Below the pieces are notes generated by a model. That model saw only the letters and a list, made by a program, of their open reading frames with translations. It searched no databases and was not told where the DNA came from. The position numbers and the translations under genes are program-made. From assembly GCA_946495655.1 (NCBI GenBank), contig CAMMDS010000003.1:41697-105696 (forward strand): a stretch of DNA of 64,000 bases. Reading direction: 5' to 3'. Below are positions 40,426 to 51,253 of this stretch, piece by piece (within the stretch, counting starts at the first letter, position 1; each line of letters starts with the position of its first letter). The DNA comes from an uncultured Clostridium sp. (lineage in GTDB: Bacteria > Bacillota > Clostridia > TANB77 > CAG-508).

Positions 40426-40830
40426 TTATTTTATTAGATTATTCTCCAAGCAATAAGGTATTACTTCATTTCTTAAAGTATTCGATAGTATATCAGTTCC
40501 GTCTTCTGAAGTATACCACTTAAATCTTTCAATTTCCTCTGAAGTAGTAAGTTCCCCTTTTAATTCTCCATTATATTTAAACACATAAAAATGAATAGGA
40601 GTTTTTCCATCACTAGTTGCTATTTCATCAAATTCCATTATTAATTCAAATAAACTATCATCAAAAATAGCTTTATTTCCAAGCTCTTCGTGAGACTCTC
40701 GAATAGCTGCTTCTAATGGACTTTCTCCTTCTTCTATTTTTCCGCCTATCATCTGATATGTTTTCCTTTTTCTTGGTTTATCTATTAATAACTTATTATT
40801 TTGAAAAAACATTGTTCCTACAACATTCAT
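40426..40830 (-). CDS. NUDIX hydrolase
   Basis: GGKIEEGESPLEAAIRESHEELG. Confidence 0.93.
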   Translation of the reverse strand: MNVVGTMFFQNNKLLIDKPRKRKTYQMIGGKIEEGESPLEAAIRESHEELGNKAIFDDSLFELIMEFDEIATSDGKTPIHFYVFKYNGELKGELTTSEEIERFKWYTSEDGTDILSNTLRNEVIPYCLENNLIK

Positions 40831-40836
40831 ATTGTT

Positions 40837-42099
40837 CTATTTCTCCTCTACAGATTCATCCATATTTTGTATTGCTTTCATTACTCCAAGCTTACCATAT
40901 TCATATGTAAGTCCCCCTTGCATAAATGCTGTATATGGAGGTCTTATAGGTCCATCACACGAAAGCTCTATTGATGATCCTTGTGTAAATGCTCCTGCTG
41001 CCATTATTACTTTGTCCGTGTAACCTGGCATGTCCCATGGTTCAGGAATAGAATTTGAATCTATCGGAGAACCCATTTGTATTCCTTGACAAAATTTTAT
41101 AAGTTTTGTTTCATCATTAAAATTAATGTTTTGAACAATGTCTGCTCTTTCATCATTAAATCTTGGTTCTACATCGTAACCTAATTTTTCCAACATTTTA
41201 CTTGCAAATACTGCTGTTTTTAGACTGCTTGCAACAACTGATGGTGCCATAAATAATCCTTGTAAAATAGATTTCGTTATTCCAAGTGAAGGTCCAACCT
41301 CTTTTCCTTCACCTGGTGCTGTTAATCTTTCTGCTGCTAAGTTAACTAAATCTCTTCTTCCTGCAATATATGCTCCATTAGGTGCAATACCTCCACCAAG
41401 ATTTTTTATTAATGAACCAACAATTACATCTGCACCAACTTCTAATGGCTCTTTTGTATTTACAAATTCGCAATAGCAGTTATCTATCATTATGATTACA
41501 TCTTTATCAAATTTTCTTATATGTTTTATTACTTTCTCTAAATCATCTATTTTAATGCTCTTTCTAGTACTATAACCTTTTGAGCGTTGTATCTCTATAA
41601 GTTTTACTTTATCTTTTTTTAATCTTTCTTCTATTGCATTATAGTCAAAATCGTTATTCATTAAATCTATTTTCTCAAAATTTACACCAAATGATTTTAA
41701 AGAGCTAGGATTCTCAGTAATCCCTATTACTTCATCTAAAGTATCATATGGTTTTCCTGTAATACTAAGCATTGTATCTCCTGGTCTTAGAAAAGCAAAA
41801 AGTGCAACTGTTAATGCATGTGTTCCTGAAATAAATTGACCTCTTACTAAGCTATCTTCTGCACCTAAAACTTCTGCAAATACTTTTTCACAAGTATCTC
41901 TGCCGACGTCTCCATACCCATATCCTGTTGTTTGATTAAAATGCATATCAGAAATATTGTTATTTTGAAAAGCTTTTAACACTTTAAGTGAATTATATTC
42001 ACATATTTCTTCTATTTTTTTTAATATTGGTTCAATATCTTTTTGTGCTTCTTTTGATAATTCTATTATTTTCTCCGATATTCCAAATTCTTGGTACAT
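40837..42099 (-). CDS. Methionine gamma-lyase family / aluminium-resistance-type PLP protein (YnbB-like)
   Basis: FNQTTGYGYGDVGRDTCEKVFAEVLGAEDSLVRGQFISGTHALTVALFAFLRPGD...DVIVGSLIKNLGGGIAPNGAYIAG. Confidence 0.92.
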   Translation of the reverse strand: MYQEFGISEKIIELSKEAQKDIEPILKKIEEICEYNSLKVLKAFQNNNISDMHFNQTTGYGYGDVGRDTCEKVFAEVLGAEDSLVRGQFISGTHALTVALFAFLRPGDTMLSITGKPYDTLDEVIGITENPSSLKSFGVNFEKIDLMNNDFDYNAIEERLKKDKVKLIEIQRSKGYSTRKSIKIDDLEKVIKHIRKFDKDVIIMIDNCYCEFVNTKEPLEVGADVIVGSLIKNLGGGIAPNGAYIAGRRDLVNLAAERLTAPGEGKEVGPSLGITKSILQGLFMAPSVVASSLKTAVFASKMLEKLGYDVEPRFNDERADIVQNINFNDETKLIKFCQGIQMGSPIDSNSIPEPWDMPGYTDKVIMAAGAFTQGSSIELSCDGPIRPPYTAFMQGGLTYEYGKLGVMKAIQNMDESVEEK

Positions 42100-42131
42100 T
42101 TTATTTACCTCTTTCTAAAATTATTAAAACA

Positions 42132-43892
42132 TTATTCTTCTACACTTTCTTCAATTACTTCATCTGTATAATAACTATTTCCATACCATTGATTTGCTTT
42201 ATAATATTTTCCTATAAATGATGGACTAATTTCTTCTAGAACATATATAGGCTCTTGAATTATTTCACCAGCTTCATTAATAACTCCCCACTTGCCATCA
42301 AGTTCTATACCCGCGAAGCCATATTCATTGAATTCTGTTACCATGTCATAATCATTTTGTATTTTTAAATTACCATCTTTATCTATAAAGCCCCATTTAT
42401 CATCAATTTTTTTAGCATATAGTTGATTATTAGGGAATACATCTGTAGCATTTAATTCATTTCCTGAATAATCAAAATATTTATTTTCGGTTTCTGAGTA
42501 TAACCTAATATAATTTTTCTGAACATCAATACTTGCTTCATCCATTGTTGCTACTACTTGCATATTTTTGTTTATAAGGCTTACTGTGCTTGTACTAGAA
42601 ATATTTGCTTGTAATAATTCTGTATTATCTAATTCTACTATGCTATTATATTTTAAATCTACTAATGATTTTCCAGAAAGATCTATTATACCATTATTTC
42701 TATCACTTGCTACAATGAAATAATTATTATCAATTTCTTCAATATTTGTATAGTTTTTATCTATTACAATATTTCCGTTTTCATCAATTATCTTATATAT
42801 TCCATCTTCTCCATACACAATGAAATGTTTTCCATCTTTTGTTGGTACTTTTGAAATATATTCATCATTAACTTCATTACCATTTAAATCTAAGATTTTT
42901 ACAGTATTATTTTCTGTTGCATTTACATATATTCCACCAAAACTAATATTAGAGTATTGTGGATCTATTTTAATATTTCCTTCTCTATCAGCAACTCCTT
43001 GTTTTGCATTTCTTTGTATGATGAACACATCATTATATGCATAATATATTATATCTTCATATTCATGATTTAAAATAATTTTACTATTTTTTAATAATCC
43101 TGCTTGACCATCCTTATATGCAATTAAATATACATCTTTCTCATCTTCTATTTCTGTAACTCTTTCTATTTCCGTATATTCAGTATTTAAAATTTTATTT
43201 CCTTTATAATCAATATATCCATATCTATATCCATTTTCTTCTATTTTGCAAACAATGAAACCAGTTCTTTGATATTTTGTATTCACATCATAGTAATTAT
43301 CTACAGTTATGTTATCATATTCTGTTTTTATCACTTGAACTCCATTTATATTAATTACTCCTACCTTATCTTCTTGTTTAACTAATAACATACCTTCTTT
43401 ATATGTTACAGCTGATATCTCATCATATATTGGTTCTGTAATCTCTTTTCCTTCTAAATCAATTAAACCATATTTTCCATCTTTCTTATATTTTAATACT
43501 GTGTTTTCAAAAGGAACTCCATCTAGTGCTGTTTCAGTCGGTATAGCTTGTACTGTTTCATATCCAGTAATAACTTGTTCTTTTTTATCATTTAAAACTT
43601 TTGTCTCATATTCTTTTGTTTCTGTATTGTAATTTGACATACAAACAAATAATGGTTTTGATGGATCAGGAATTTGAATTACATCATAGTTTGGTTCTAT
43701 AATTATATTACCATTTCTATCTATTACTCCATATCTATTATCTGTTCTAACAGTATTATATTCTATACTACTTACCTCTACAATATCATAAACATATTTT
43801 GCTCTTCTCATAAAATATATTGTTAAACAAGTAGCTACAATTGCAACTAAAAGTATTATACTAATTAATATTATAACTTTCTTTTTATTCAT
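42132..43892 (-). CDS. WG-repeat protein, membrane anchored
   Basis: Multiple YGVIDRNGNIIIEPNYD / WGFIDKDGNLKIQNDYD repeats; N-terminal TM; start set to MNKKKVIIL. Confidence 0.88.
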   Translation of the reverse strand: MNKKKVIILISIILLVAIVATCLTIYFMRRAKYVYDIVEVSSIEYNTVRTDNRYGVIDRNGNIIIEPNYDVIQIPDPSKPLFVCMSNYNTETKEYETKVLNDKKEQVITGYETVQAIPTETALDGVPFENTVLKYKKDGKYGLIDLEGKEITEPIYDEISAVTYKEGMLLVKQEDKVGVININGVQVIKTEYDNITVDNYYDVNTKYQRTGFIVCKIEENGYRYGYIDYKGNKILNTEYTEIERVTEIEDEKDVYLIAYKDGQAGLLKNSKIILNHEYEDIIYYAYNDVFIIQRNAKQGVADREGNIKIDPQYSNISFGGIYVNATENNTVKILDLNGNEVNDEYISKVPTKDGKHFIVYGEDGIYKIIDENGNIVIDKNYTNIEEIDNNYFIVASDRNNGIIDLSGKSLVDLKYNSIVELDNTELLQANISSTSTVSLINKNMQVVATMDEASIDVQKNYIRLYSETENKYFDYSGNELNATDVFPNNQLYAKKIDDKWGFIDKDGNLKIQNDYDMVTEFNEYGFAGIELDGKWGVINEAGEIIQEPIYVLEEISPSFIGKYYKANQWYGNSYYTDEVIEESVEE

Positions 43893-43908
43893 ATTTATCT
43901 CCTTAGTT

Positions 43909-45243
43909 TTATTCTTCTTCATTTTCTTCTTCATTTTCTTCTTTATTTTCTTCATTCATATTTTTACATACTTTAACATATTTTATTCTTTTGTCTTCCA
44001 TTTCTTCAACTTTATATGTTAGATTTTCATCTTCTATAACAGGATGCTCTTCTTCATTTGGTATTCTTCCTAATTTGTCCAGTAAATAACCTGATAAAGT
44101 TTCATAATCTCCATCTGGAATTTCTATTCCAAACACTTTTTTTAATTCATATGATGTAACAGTTCCACTAAAAATATATGTGTTTTCATCTATTTTTTTA
44201 ACCTCTATTTCCTCTTCATCATATTCATCAAATATATTTCCTACCAATTCTTCAATAATATCTTCCATAGTAATTAATCCAGCAGTACCACCATATTCAT
44301 CTATAGCTATAGCCATTTGAACTTTATTTTGTTGCATTTCTTTAAATAATTCATCAATGTCTTTTGATTCTGGTACAAAATATGGTTCCCTCATTAATTT
44401 TTTTACATCTATTTTTTTATTATCTTTTAGTGGTTTTAATATATCTTTTACAAATAATATACCTTTTATATCGTCAATATTTTCTTCATAAACAGGTATT
44501 CTACTATATTTAAATTCATCTATTTCATCTAATTTATCATTTATATTCTCACTTATATCTATAGCATAGATGTCGGTTCTAGGAGTCATTATTTCTGATA
44601 CAATTATATCATTAAATTCAAAAACATTATTAAGTAATTGTTTTTCTCCTCTTTCTATCGTTCCTTTTTCTTCCCCTTCATCTATCATCATTCTAATTTC
44701 TTCTTCAGTAACGACTTCTTCTTCAGCTTCACCTACTCCAAATATTTTTGATACCATATTAGTAGAAAATGTAAGAAGTTTTACAAAAGGGGCAGTTACA
44801 ATTGATATTCCTCTTATAACTCCTATAGTAGCATAAGCTATTTTTTCATAATATTTCATTGCTAAACGTTTTGGAACTAATTCACCAAATACTAGTGTAA
44901 AGAATGATAAAATAATTGTTATAATAACTATCGCAATTCCTCTCCATATATCAATACTAATAGCCGGTATCGCATTATTTAATATTGGAGCTAATTTATC
45001 AGCAAATGCATCTGATGCAAATGCGCTAGATAAAAAACCTGCCAAAGTTATTCCTATTTGAATTGTAGCTAAGAATTTGCTTGGAGATTTCAACATTTTT
45101 AAAATTTGCTTTGCTTTCTTATTACCATCTTTAGCTTCTCTTTCTATTTTCGCATCATTTAGAGAAATAAATGCAATTTCTGTAGCAGCAAAGTATGCAT
45201 TGAGTAGAATTAAAATTATAAGAACTATTATTGAAGTTAACAT
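43909..45243 (-). CDS. CNNM/CBS domain hemolysin family (CorC/TlyC-like) transporter
   Basis: AFISLNDAKIEREAKDGNKKAKQILKML, DIIVSEIMTPRTDIYAID, IDEYGGTAGLITMEDIIEELVGNIFDEYD. Confidence 0.93.
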   Translation of the reverse strand: MLTSIIVLIILILLNAYFAATEIAFISLNDAKIEREAKDGNKKAKQILKMLKSPSKFLATIQIGITLAGFLSSAFASDAFADKLAPILNNAIPAISIDIWRGIAIVIITIILSFFTLVFGELVPKRLAMKYYEKIAYATIGVIRGISIVTAPFVKLLTFSTNMVSKIFGVGEAEEEVVTEEEIRMMIDEGEEKGTIERGEKQLLNNVFEFNDIIVSEIMTPRTDIYAIDISENINDKLDEIDEFKYSRIPVYEENIDDIKGILFVKDILKPLKDNKKIDVKKLMREPYFVPESKDIDELFKEMQQNKVQMAIAIDEYGGTAGLITMEDIIEELVGNIFDEYDEEEIEVKKIDENTYIFSGTVTSYELKKVFGIEIPDGDYETLSGYLLDKLGRIPNEEEHPVIEDENLTYKVEEMEDKRIKYVKVCKNMNEENKEENEEENEEE

Positions 45244-45368
45244 TAAAATTTCCTTTCTTTATATATAATATGTATTTTTATATCTAATTATATACATAAT
45301 CATAATTTATTTAAGCATTCATGTCAATAATTCTAGCCAATTTTTAGTAAAAATGCTTACTATTTAAT

Positions 45369-45412
45369 AGCTCAAAAAAAGCTCTAAGTTTTTTTACTTA
45401 GAGCTTTTTATT
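45369..45412. terminator. Bidirectional hairpin terminator
   Basis: AAAAAAGCTCTAAG-TTTTTTTAC-TTAGAGCTTTTTA. Confidence 0.8.
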
Positions 45413-45488
45413 TGCTTTTTATTAATTGTTGTAAAAACATACTATTTTATTGTTATTATTTGCTATTTAGTTTATGTATAAAATTTTT

Positions 45489-46760
45489 CTAAAAACCTGT
45501 TCTTGGAAGAAAAACTTCTTTCTTCCCTGTTACAGTTTTATCATTATCTTCTACTTGTTTTTCTTCATTTTCTGGTTCTTCATAGTTATTAAGATTTACT
45601 GTGTATTTTTGGTTCAATTCAACGTCAATTTCTATAAGTTCATCATAAATAGTATATCCGTCTGGGGATTTTATTTCTTCGATAAAATATTTTCCTGGCA
45701 TAATATTCTCTACTGTTGCTAGTCCATTTTCGTCTGTAGTAACATCTGAATAAACTATATTTTTGTTTTCATCTAAAATATTAAATTTAGCACCTTTAAG
45801 TAAATCTCCCGTTTCTGCATCTTTTTTTATAATTTCTATTTTAGTCGTATTTCCAAGATATTTTACTTTTAACTTACTATTTTCAAACTCATAATACCCT
45901 GCAGCTAATGCATAGCTTTGTTTACTACTATCTCCTGAATCTCCATATAGAATTGGCATTGTTTTCATATCGGCAGTAACTTCTATTTCAAATTCTCCTG
46001 CTTCATCCATCTCAGAAATTGGTATTAATACTTTAAATTTTTCTCCTGTTTTAAAATTTGTCTTTTCTTTATTCTGTAAATCTGTTACTTTTACATTCTC
46101 TATTTTCACATTATTTAATTTAACATCGTATTTTGTACTTTCTACATTAGTTGTAACATAAAAAGTTTTGCTTGCATAGTTTCCATCAATCTCATCTTTC
46201 TCCCATTTTTCATCATCTGTTTTAACGTCTACTATAGATACAGGTTTTGTCGCTGTTGAGCTTCGTGCTGCTTTTGAAATCTTTTCAGCAGCTGTAATAA
46301 TTCTTTCTCCTTGAGCATCTATACCTTTAAAATCATCCCAATCATAATTATACATTGCATCATATACTGCCATTTTAGTTGCTGCAAATGCCTCAATATT
46401 ACTGTAACATCCAAGTTCTTGTCTAGTCTTAAATGGATATCCATTTGTTACTGCTCTCCATATTTTATTATTTGAAACAATCTTATCAACTGTTACAGTA
46501 TATTCTTCCTCTTCTGTAACTCCGGGCAAATTTCTATTCAAACAATATGCTGGATATTCTATCCCGTCTTTTTTATATACTACATATTCCACTCCTACTA
46601 ATATATTTTGATATGTAAAACATACTATTTCTCCTTTAGAATACAAATCTGCTTCATCTATAATATATGTTGCAGCATTTGAATCAGTTTGAAACATACT
46701 AAAAGTTGTTACTATTGTAATTAATATTAAAAAAATTGATATTATTTGTTTTATTTTCAT
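45489..46760 (-). CDS. Thioester-domain (TQXA/Cys-Gln type) surface protein with SpaA-like domain, ending in LPRTGF-stop
   Basis: Signal peptide; YPAYCLNRNLPGV, AVTNGYPF...NIEAFAATKMAVYDAMY; SpaA TKIEIIKKDAETGDLLKGAKFNILDENKNIVYSDVTTDENGLATVENIMPGKYFIEEIKSPDGY; VFLPRTGF*. Confidence 0.85.
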   Translation of the reverse strand: MKIKQIISIFLILITIVTTFSMFQTDSNAATYIIDEADLYSKGEIVCFTYQNILVGVEYVVYKKDGIEYPAYCLNRNLPGVTEEEEYTVTVDKIVSNNKIWRAVTNGYPFKTRQELGCYSNIEAFAATKMAVYDAMYNYDWDDFKGIDAQGERIITAAEKISKAARSSTATKPVSIVDVKTDDEKWEKDEIDGNYASKTFYVTTNVESTKYDVKLNNVKIENVKVTDLQNKEKTNFKTGEKFKVLIPISEMDEAGEFEIEVTADMKTMPILYGDSGDSSKQSYALAAGYYEFENSKLKVKYLGNTTKIEIIKKDAETGDLLKGAKFNILDENKNIVYSDVTTDENGLATVENIMPGKYFIEEIKSPDGYTIYDELIEIDVELNQKYTVNLNNYEEPENEEKQVEDNDKTVTGKKEVFLPRTGF

Positions 46761-46843
46761 ATTTTTTCTCTTGTATGATTTGCGATATGCACATCACACA
46801 AAACTCCTTTCTTTCAATTTTAAGTTCACTCTAAAATCATTAA

Positions 46844-47545
46844 CTATATAATTTCCACAGCTTGCACACATCTTCTATACTCATGCATGTTTTCTACACA
46901 TGTAATTAGTGTTATTCTATTATCTTCAGTATTTTCTATATAGCTCCAATCTGTTTGAAGAATAATCTCATTTATTACAACTTTATATTCTCTTTTACCT
47001 TTATTTGTATAATATATAATTTTGTCTCCTATCTGTAAATTCTTTATATTCTGAAAAAAATTACAATTATACCCTCTATTATGCCCTGCCAAAGCAACAT
47101 TTCCTTTCCAATCCTCACTTTCTTGAAAATGCCCTACAGCAGTTGCAAGAACATCTTGAGTAGTACCAGATTTAATTGGAGCTATTAATCCTATCTTTGG
47201 TATTTCTATTCTCCATTTAGAGTTAAAATTTATTTGATTTCTAATTGTTCCTTCATCATTTTCATTAGTCTCTTCATTATCTATTTGTATATTTTTATTC
47301 TCATATATATCTGCCACTTGCATCAATTCAAGAAAAACATCTCCTATTTTTATAGAATTTAAATCTTTTCTATTTGAATAGTTGCTTTTTTCAATTTTAG
47401 CAAAGCTTGTATTAACATTTTGATTGTTAACTTTATTTGAAGTTTTTAATAAAAAAACATCTAATATTATGAATAAAATTATGCAAAGGGTTAATGTTAC
47501 ACAAATTGTTATAGTATTAATACATTTTTTTGAATAATTTAGCAC
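46844..47545 (-). CDS. Sortase
   Basis: IEIPKIGLIAPIKSGT...VALAGHNRGYNCNFFQNIKNLQIGDKIIYYT...RITLITCVENMHEYRRCVQAV. Confidence 0.9.
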   Translation of the reverse strand: MLNYSKKCINTITICVTLTLCIILFIILDVFLLKTSNKVNNQNVNTSFAKIEKSNYSNRKDLNSIKIGDVFLELMQVADIYENKNIQIDNEETNENDEGTIRNQINFNSKWRIEIPKIGLIAPIKSGTTQDVLATAVGHFQESEDWKGNVALAGHNRGYNCNFFQNIKNLQIGDKIIYYTNKGKREYKVVINEIILQTDWSYIENTEDNRITLITCVENMHEYRRCVQAVEII

Positions 47546-47780
47546 ATAAAATACACCTGCCTTTTATGTTGTTTTTAATAATTAATTGGATTTTCTAAGA
47601 TAAAATTGTTTAGAATATGTTGATTAAAACATTTTACATTTAGATATTAATTTTTTGATTTAAATTAAAGTTGAATTTTAATTTTAAAAAATCTATGATA
47701 AAAATTGCAATTTTTAAGATATTTATATATTACTACAATTTACAATAATTGTAAAGAATTTTTCATCGACCTAATTCGAC

Positions 47781-47820
47781 AAAAAGCACAGTTTCTTTAA
47801 TTCAAACTGTGCTTTTATTA
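47781..47820 (-). terminator. Hairpin terminator downstream of the histidine kinase gene
   Basis: AAAAGCACAGTTT-CTTTAATTC-AAACTGTGCTTTT. Confidence 0.75.
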
Positions 47821-47834
47821 TTTAATGCTAATCT

Positions 47835-49331
47835 TTATTTTTCTGAATCTAGCTCAAAATAAAATTCTACTCCATTTTCTCTATTTATTACCCCATAATC
47901 ATTTTTATAATTATTCATTATTGCTTTTACTAAAGCAAGACCTATTCCTGTTCCTCCATCAGATCTATTTCTTGAAGAATCTTCTTTATAGAATCTTCCC
48001 CAAATTTTATCAAGATGTTCTTCTTTAATATTATCACCTGTATTAAATACAGATACCCTTATTTTGCCTTTTTCTTCATTTTGCTGTATTTTTATTTCAA
48101 TTTTTTTATCATTGTTTACTTCTTTAGTATGTTTTATGGCATTTGTAAAATAGTTTGTAATTACTTGCTCTATATAAAAATCGTCTGCATTTACCATTAT
48201 ATTTTTATCTGAATCAAAATCTATTTTTATTTGTTTTTCAGTTATCATTACATTACATTTTCTTATTACTTCATTTATTAATTCAACAATGTTGAAATTT
48301 GTATTGTTAAATTCTCTTTTTCCATATTCTAATTTCATTAATTCTAATAATTGTTTTACAAGTGTATCCATTTTATTTGATTCATCTAAAATAACCTCTG
48401 CATAGAATTTTCTTGATTCTTCATCACTATTTACATTTTCTATAAGACCTTCAGCATACCCTTGTATTAAAGCAATTGGTGTTTTTAGTTCATGCGAAAC
48501 ATCTGAAATAAACTGTTTTCTCATTTCATCAATTTTAGATTTTTCTTCTATATCTTTTTCTAGCTCTGAGTTATTTTCTCTTAATTGTTTAATAGTTGCT
48601 TCCAATTTATCAGACATAGTATTTATATTTTTCCCAAGCTCATTTATCTCATCATCTGTATCAGCTAGCCTATATTTTTGACTAAAATCAAGTCTTGCCA
48701 TTTTATCTGTAATATCATTCAATTGTACAATTGGTGCTGTAAACTTTTTAGAAATATATGATGCTATAAATGAAGAAATAAGCAGAATTATTATTCCTAT
48801 TATAATTAATGCTTGATTTGATATTTGCACACTTTCTTCAATTGGAACTGCTGGTATACTTATATACAAATTATATCCATTATCTAATCTTCCAGAAAGC
48901 AAAATATAGCTTATATTATTATATTTATCATTTATTCTAGATATTTTTATATTTCCATCAGTATATATTACATTATCGTCAGTTAAGTTGTTTCTTGCAT
49001 TTGTAATCAAATCTATTGTAGTATACAAATCTTTATCGGTGCTAAAAACAATTACGTTTTCATCAGTTTCTATAAATATATCAAAATTATTATTAAATGC
49101 AATTCTCCTCAACTCTTCTTGCAGATTTTCATCATTTCCATTCATATTGTAATAATTATTTATCTTTGTATACACATTTCTTACTGTCTTTGTTTTTGAA
49201 TACAAATAAAAGGATTCTAGTACCACGCTATTTATTGCAACCAAACATAGCACAATAACAGCTATTATTATACACATTATAAAAAATAGCTTAAATCTTA
49301 CTGATTTAAAATTGTTTTTTAATTTCTCCAT
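47835..49331 (-). CDS. Sensor histidine kinase (HAMP, HisKA, HATPase)
   Basis: RKQFISDVSHELKTPIALIQGYAEGLIEN; DGGTGIGLALVKAIMNNYKNDYGVINRENGVEFYF. Confidence 0.95.
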   Translation of the reverse strand: MEKLKNNFKSVRFKLFFIMCIIIAVIVLCLVAINSVVLESFYLYSKTKTVRNVYTKINNYYNMNGNDENLQEELRRIAFNNNFDIFIETDENVIVFSTDKDLYTTIDLITNARNNLTDDNVIYTDGNIKISRINDKYNNISYILLSGRLDNGYNLYISIPAVPIEESVQISNQALIIIGIIILLISSFIASYISKKFTAPIVQLNDITDKMARLDFSQKYRLADTDDEINELGKNINTMSDKLEATIKQLRENNSELEKDIEEKSKIDEMRKQFISDVSHELKTPIALIQGYAEGLIENVNSDEESRKFYAEVILDESNKMDTLVKQLLELMKLEYGKREFNNTNFNIVELINEVIRKCNVMITEKQIKIDFDSDKNIMVNADDFYIEQVITNYFTNAIKHTKEVNNDKKIEIKIQQNEEKGKIRVSVFNTGDNIKEEHLDKIWGRFYKEDSSRNRSDGGTGIGLALVKAIMNNYKNDYGVINRENGVEFYFELDSEK

Positions 49332-49350
49332 ACCCTTTTCCTTCTACAAT

Positions 49351-50037
49351 TTATTTGATTTCAAATTTATATCCTATTCCTCTTATCGTTTGTATATATT
49401 TTCCTTTTTTACCTAATTTGTGTCTTATCTTTTTTACATGACTATCAATAGTTCTGGAATCTCCATAATAATCATAATTCCATACATTGTTTAAAATTTT
49501 ATCTCTAGATAATGCTATATTTTCATTATCTACTAAATATTTTAAGAGTTCGTATTCTCTTAAACTCATTTCTATCTGTTTTCCGTCAACTGTTACAGTT
49601 CTTCCTTCTGAGTCAATAACTATTCCTCCATAATCTTTTAACTCTTTTTGCTTTGGACTTGTTCTATTTAGTATTGCTTCAACCCTTGCAACTAATATTT
49701 TTGGACTAAATGGTTTAGATATATATTCGTCCACACCTAGTTCAAAACCAAATAATTCATCTTGTTCTTCTCCTCTAGCTGTAAGCATTATTATAGGTAC
49801 TTTTGAAGTTTGACGTATTTGACGTAAAACAGACCAACCATCTAATTTAGGCATCATTACATCTAATAAAATCAAATTGATTTTATTTTGATTTTCTTCA
49901 AATACTTGTAACGCTTCTTCTCCGTCTCCTGCTTCTAATATACTATAGCCTTTTTGCATTAAAAAGTCTTTAATAAGCTTCCTCATTCTTGATTCATCAT
50001 CTACAATAAGAACTGTTATATCTCCCATTATATTCAA
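49351..50037 (-). CDS. OmpR-family response regulator
   Basis: VLIVDDESRMRKLIKDFL...LILLDVMMPKLDGWSVLRQIRQ; winged helix SREYELLKYLVDNEN...DSRTIDSHVKKIRHKLG. Confidence 0.96.
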   Translation of the reverse strand: MNIMGDITVLIVDDESRMRKLIKDFLMQKGYSILEAGDGEEALQVFEENQNKINLILLDVMMPKLDGWSVLRQIRQTSKVPIIMLTARGEEQDELFGFELGVDEYISKPFSPKILVARVEAILNRTSPKQKELKDYGGIVIDSEGRTVTVDGKQIEMSLREYELLKYLVDNENIALSRDKILNNVWNYDYYGDSRTIDSHVKKIRHKLGKKGKYIQTIRGIGYKFEIK

Positions 50038-50111
50038 TCCTTTCTACATCTCTTGCATAAATTAACATATATATTATACAACCTATTTGTGTCCATTTTA
50101 TGAATAAATTA

Positions 50112-50140
50112 TATAATCCCCACTTTTATTTTAAGTGGGG
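50112..50140 (-). terminator. Hairpin terminator of mscS-like gene
   Basis: CCCCACTTTTATTTTAAGTGGGG. Confidence 0.7.
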
Positions 50141-50146
50141 TAATTC

Positions 50147-51238
50147 TTATTCTTCTTTTGTTATAACTTCATCATCTACATTATGTACATATACATTTTG
50201 TCCTGGGTAAGCCATTTTAATATTCTCTGATTCTAATACTTTTAATATATCTTCATTAACTTTTTCTTTAAAGATTAAAAATTCTGTATAATTAATAATG
50301 TTCGTATACATAAATACTGTTATATTCATTGAATCAAGTCCTATTGCATCAAAATGTACTCCCATTGTATCTTGAACAATATCTTCATTATTACTCAAAA
50401 CAAACCTTATTTTGTTTGTTATCTTTTCTATTTGATCTGTATTAGTTTCTAATGGTAATTTGATATTAAGAGCATATCTTCTTTGTTTCATTCTAGACCA
50501 GTTAATTACATTGTTAGTTGTAAATACTGAATTCTGAATAGTTACAATTGAATTATCCGATGTTTGTATTTTTGTACATCTAAATGAAATTTCCATAACA
50601 GTTCCTGCGTTTAATCCAACTTCTATCCAATCTCCTACAAGGAATGGTTTGTCTGACATAATTGAAAATCCAGATATAAGATTTTTCACAAAATCTTGAG
50701 CCGCTAATGCTACTACAGCACTTCCTACTCCTAAACCTGCAATCAAACTTGTTGGATTTATACCAAAAACTGAAAGTATTAAAAGTCCTGCTCCTATATA
50801 TATTACATACTTTAAAATTTTACTTGTAAAATTCGCTACTGTTCTGTTTCCATCTGGAGCCTCATCATTTCTCATTTTTTTGATTATTCCATGTTTAGGG
50901 TCTACGAGATTTGCTAATCCCTTTGCTACTATACATATAATAGTAATTTGGAATACCTTTTTACATATTTCCATTACATCTTCTGGAAGTTTTATTATAA
51001 ATATTCCTAAATATATTCCCACTACTATAAATAATGCTTTTAATGGTTTATAGAAAGCATTATTTTTTATTTTTGATTTGTCTTTTTCTCTAAATTTAAA
51101 CATCTTAATAATTAAATATGAAAGTGGAGCGCTAAATATGAGAAAAAATGCAATAATTATTAAAGCAATCCCACAATCAATTAATTGTTCTTGTGTTATA
51201 TTTTTAAAAAAATTTATAAAATCATTAATTTGGTTCAT
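50147..51238 (-). CDS. Mechanosensitive ion channel family protein (MscS-like)
   Basis: GVGSAVVALAAQDFVKNLISGFSIMSDKPFLVGDWIEVG...SIVTIQNSVFTTNNVINWS. Confidence 0.95.
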   Translation of the reverse strand: MNQINDFINFFKNITQEQLIDCGIALIIIAFFLIFSAPLSYLIIKMFKFREKDKSKIKNNAFYKPLKALFIVVGIYLGIFIIKLPEDVMEICKKVFQITIICIVAKGLANLVDPKHGIIKKMRNDEAPDGNRTVANFTSKILKYVIYIGAGLLILSVFGINPTSLIAGLGVGSAVVALAAQDFVKNLISGFSIMSDKPFLVGDWIEVGLNAGTVMEISFRCTKIQTSDNSIVTIQNSVFTTNNVINWSRMKQRRYALNIKLPLETNTDQIEKITNKIRFVLSNNEDIVQDTMGVHFDAIGLDSMNITVFMYTNIINYTEFLIFKEKVNEDILKVLESENIKMAYPGQNVYVHNVDDEVITKEE

Positions 51239-51253
51239 TTATTCCTCCTATAT

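Noticed and set aside
43892-43955. Longer N-terminus of the WG-repeat protein (MKKIKKKMKKKMKKNKTKEIN)
   Set aside because: This stretch is an out-of-frame reading of the Glu-rich tail of the upstream CNNM gene; the start at 43892 with a TM segment is more likely.
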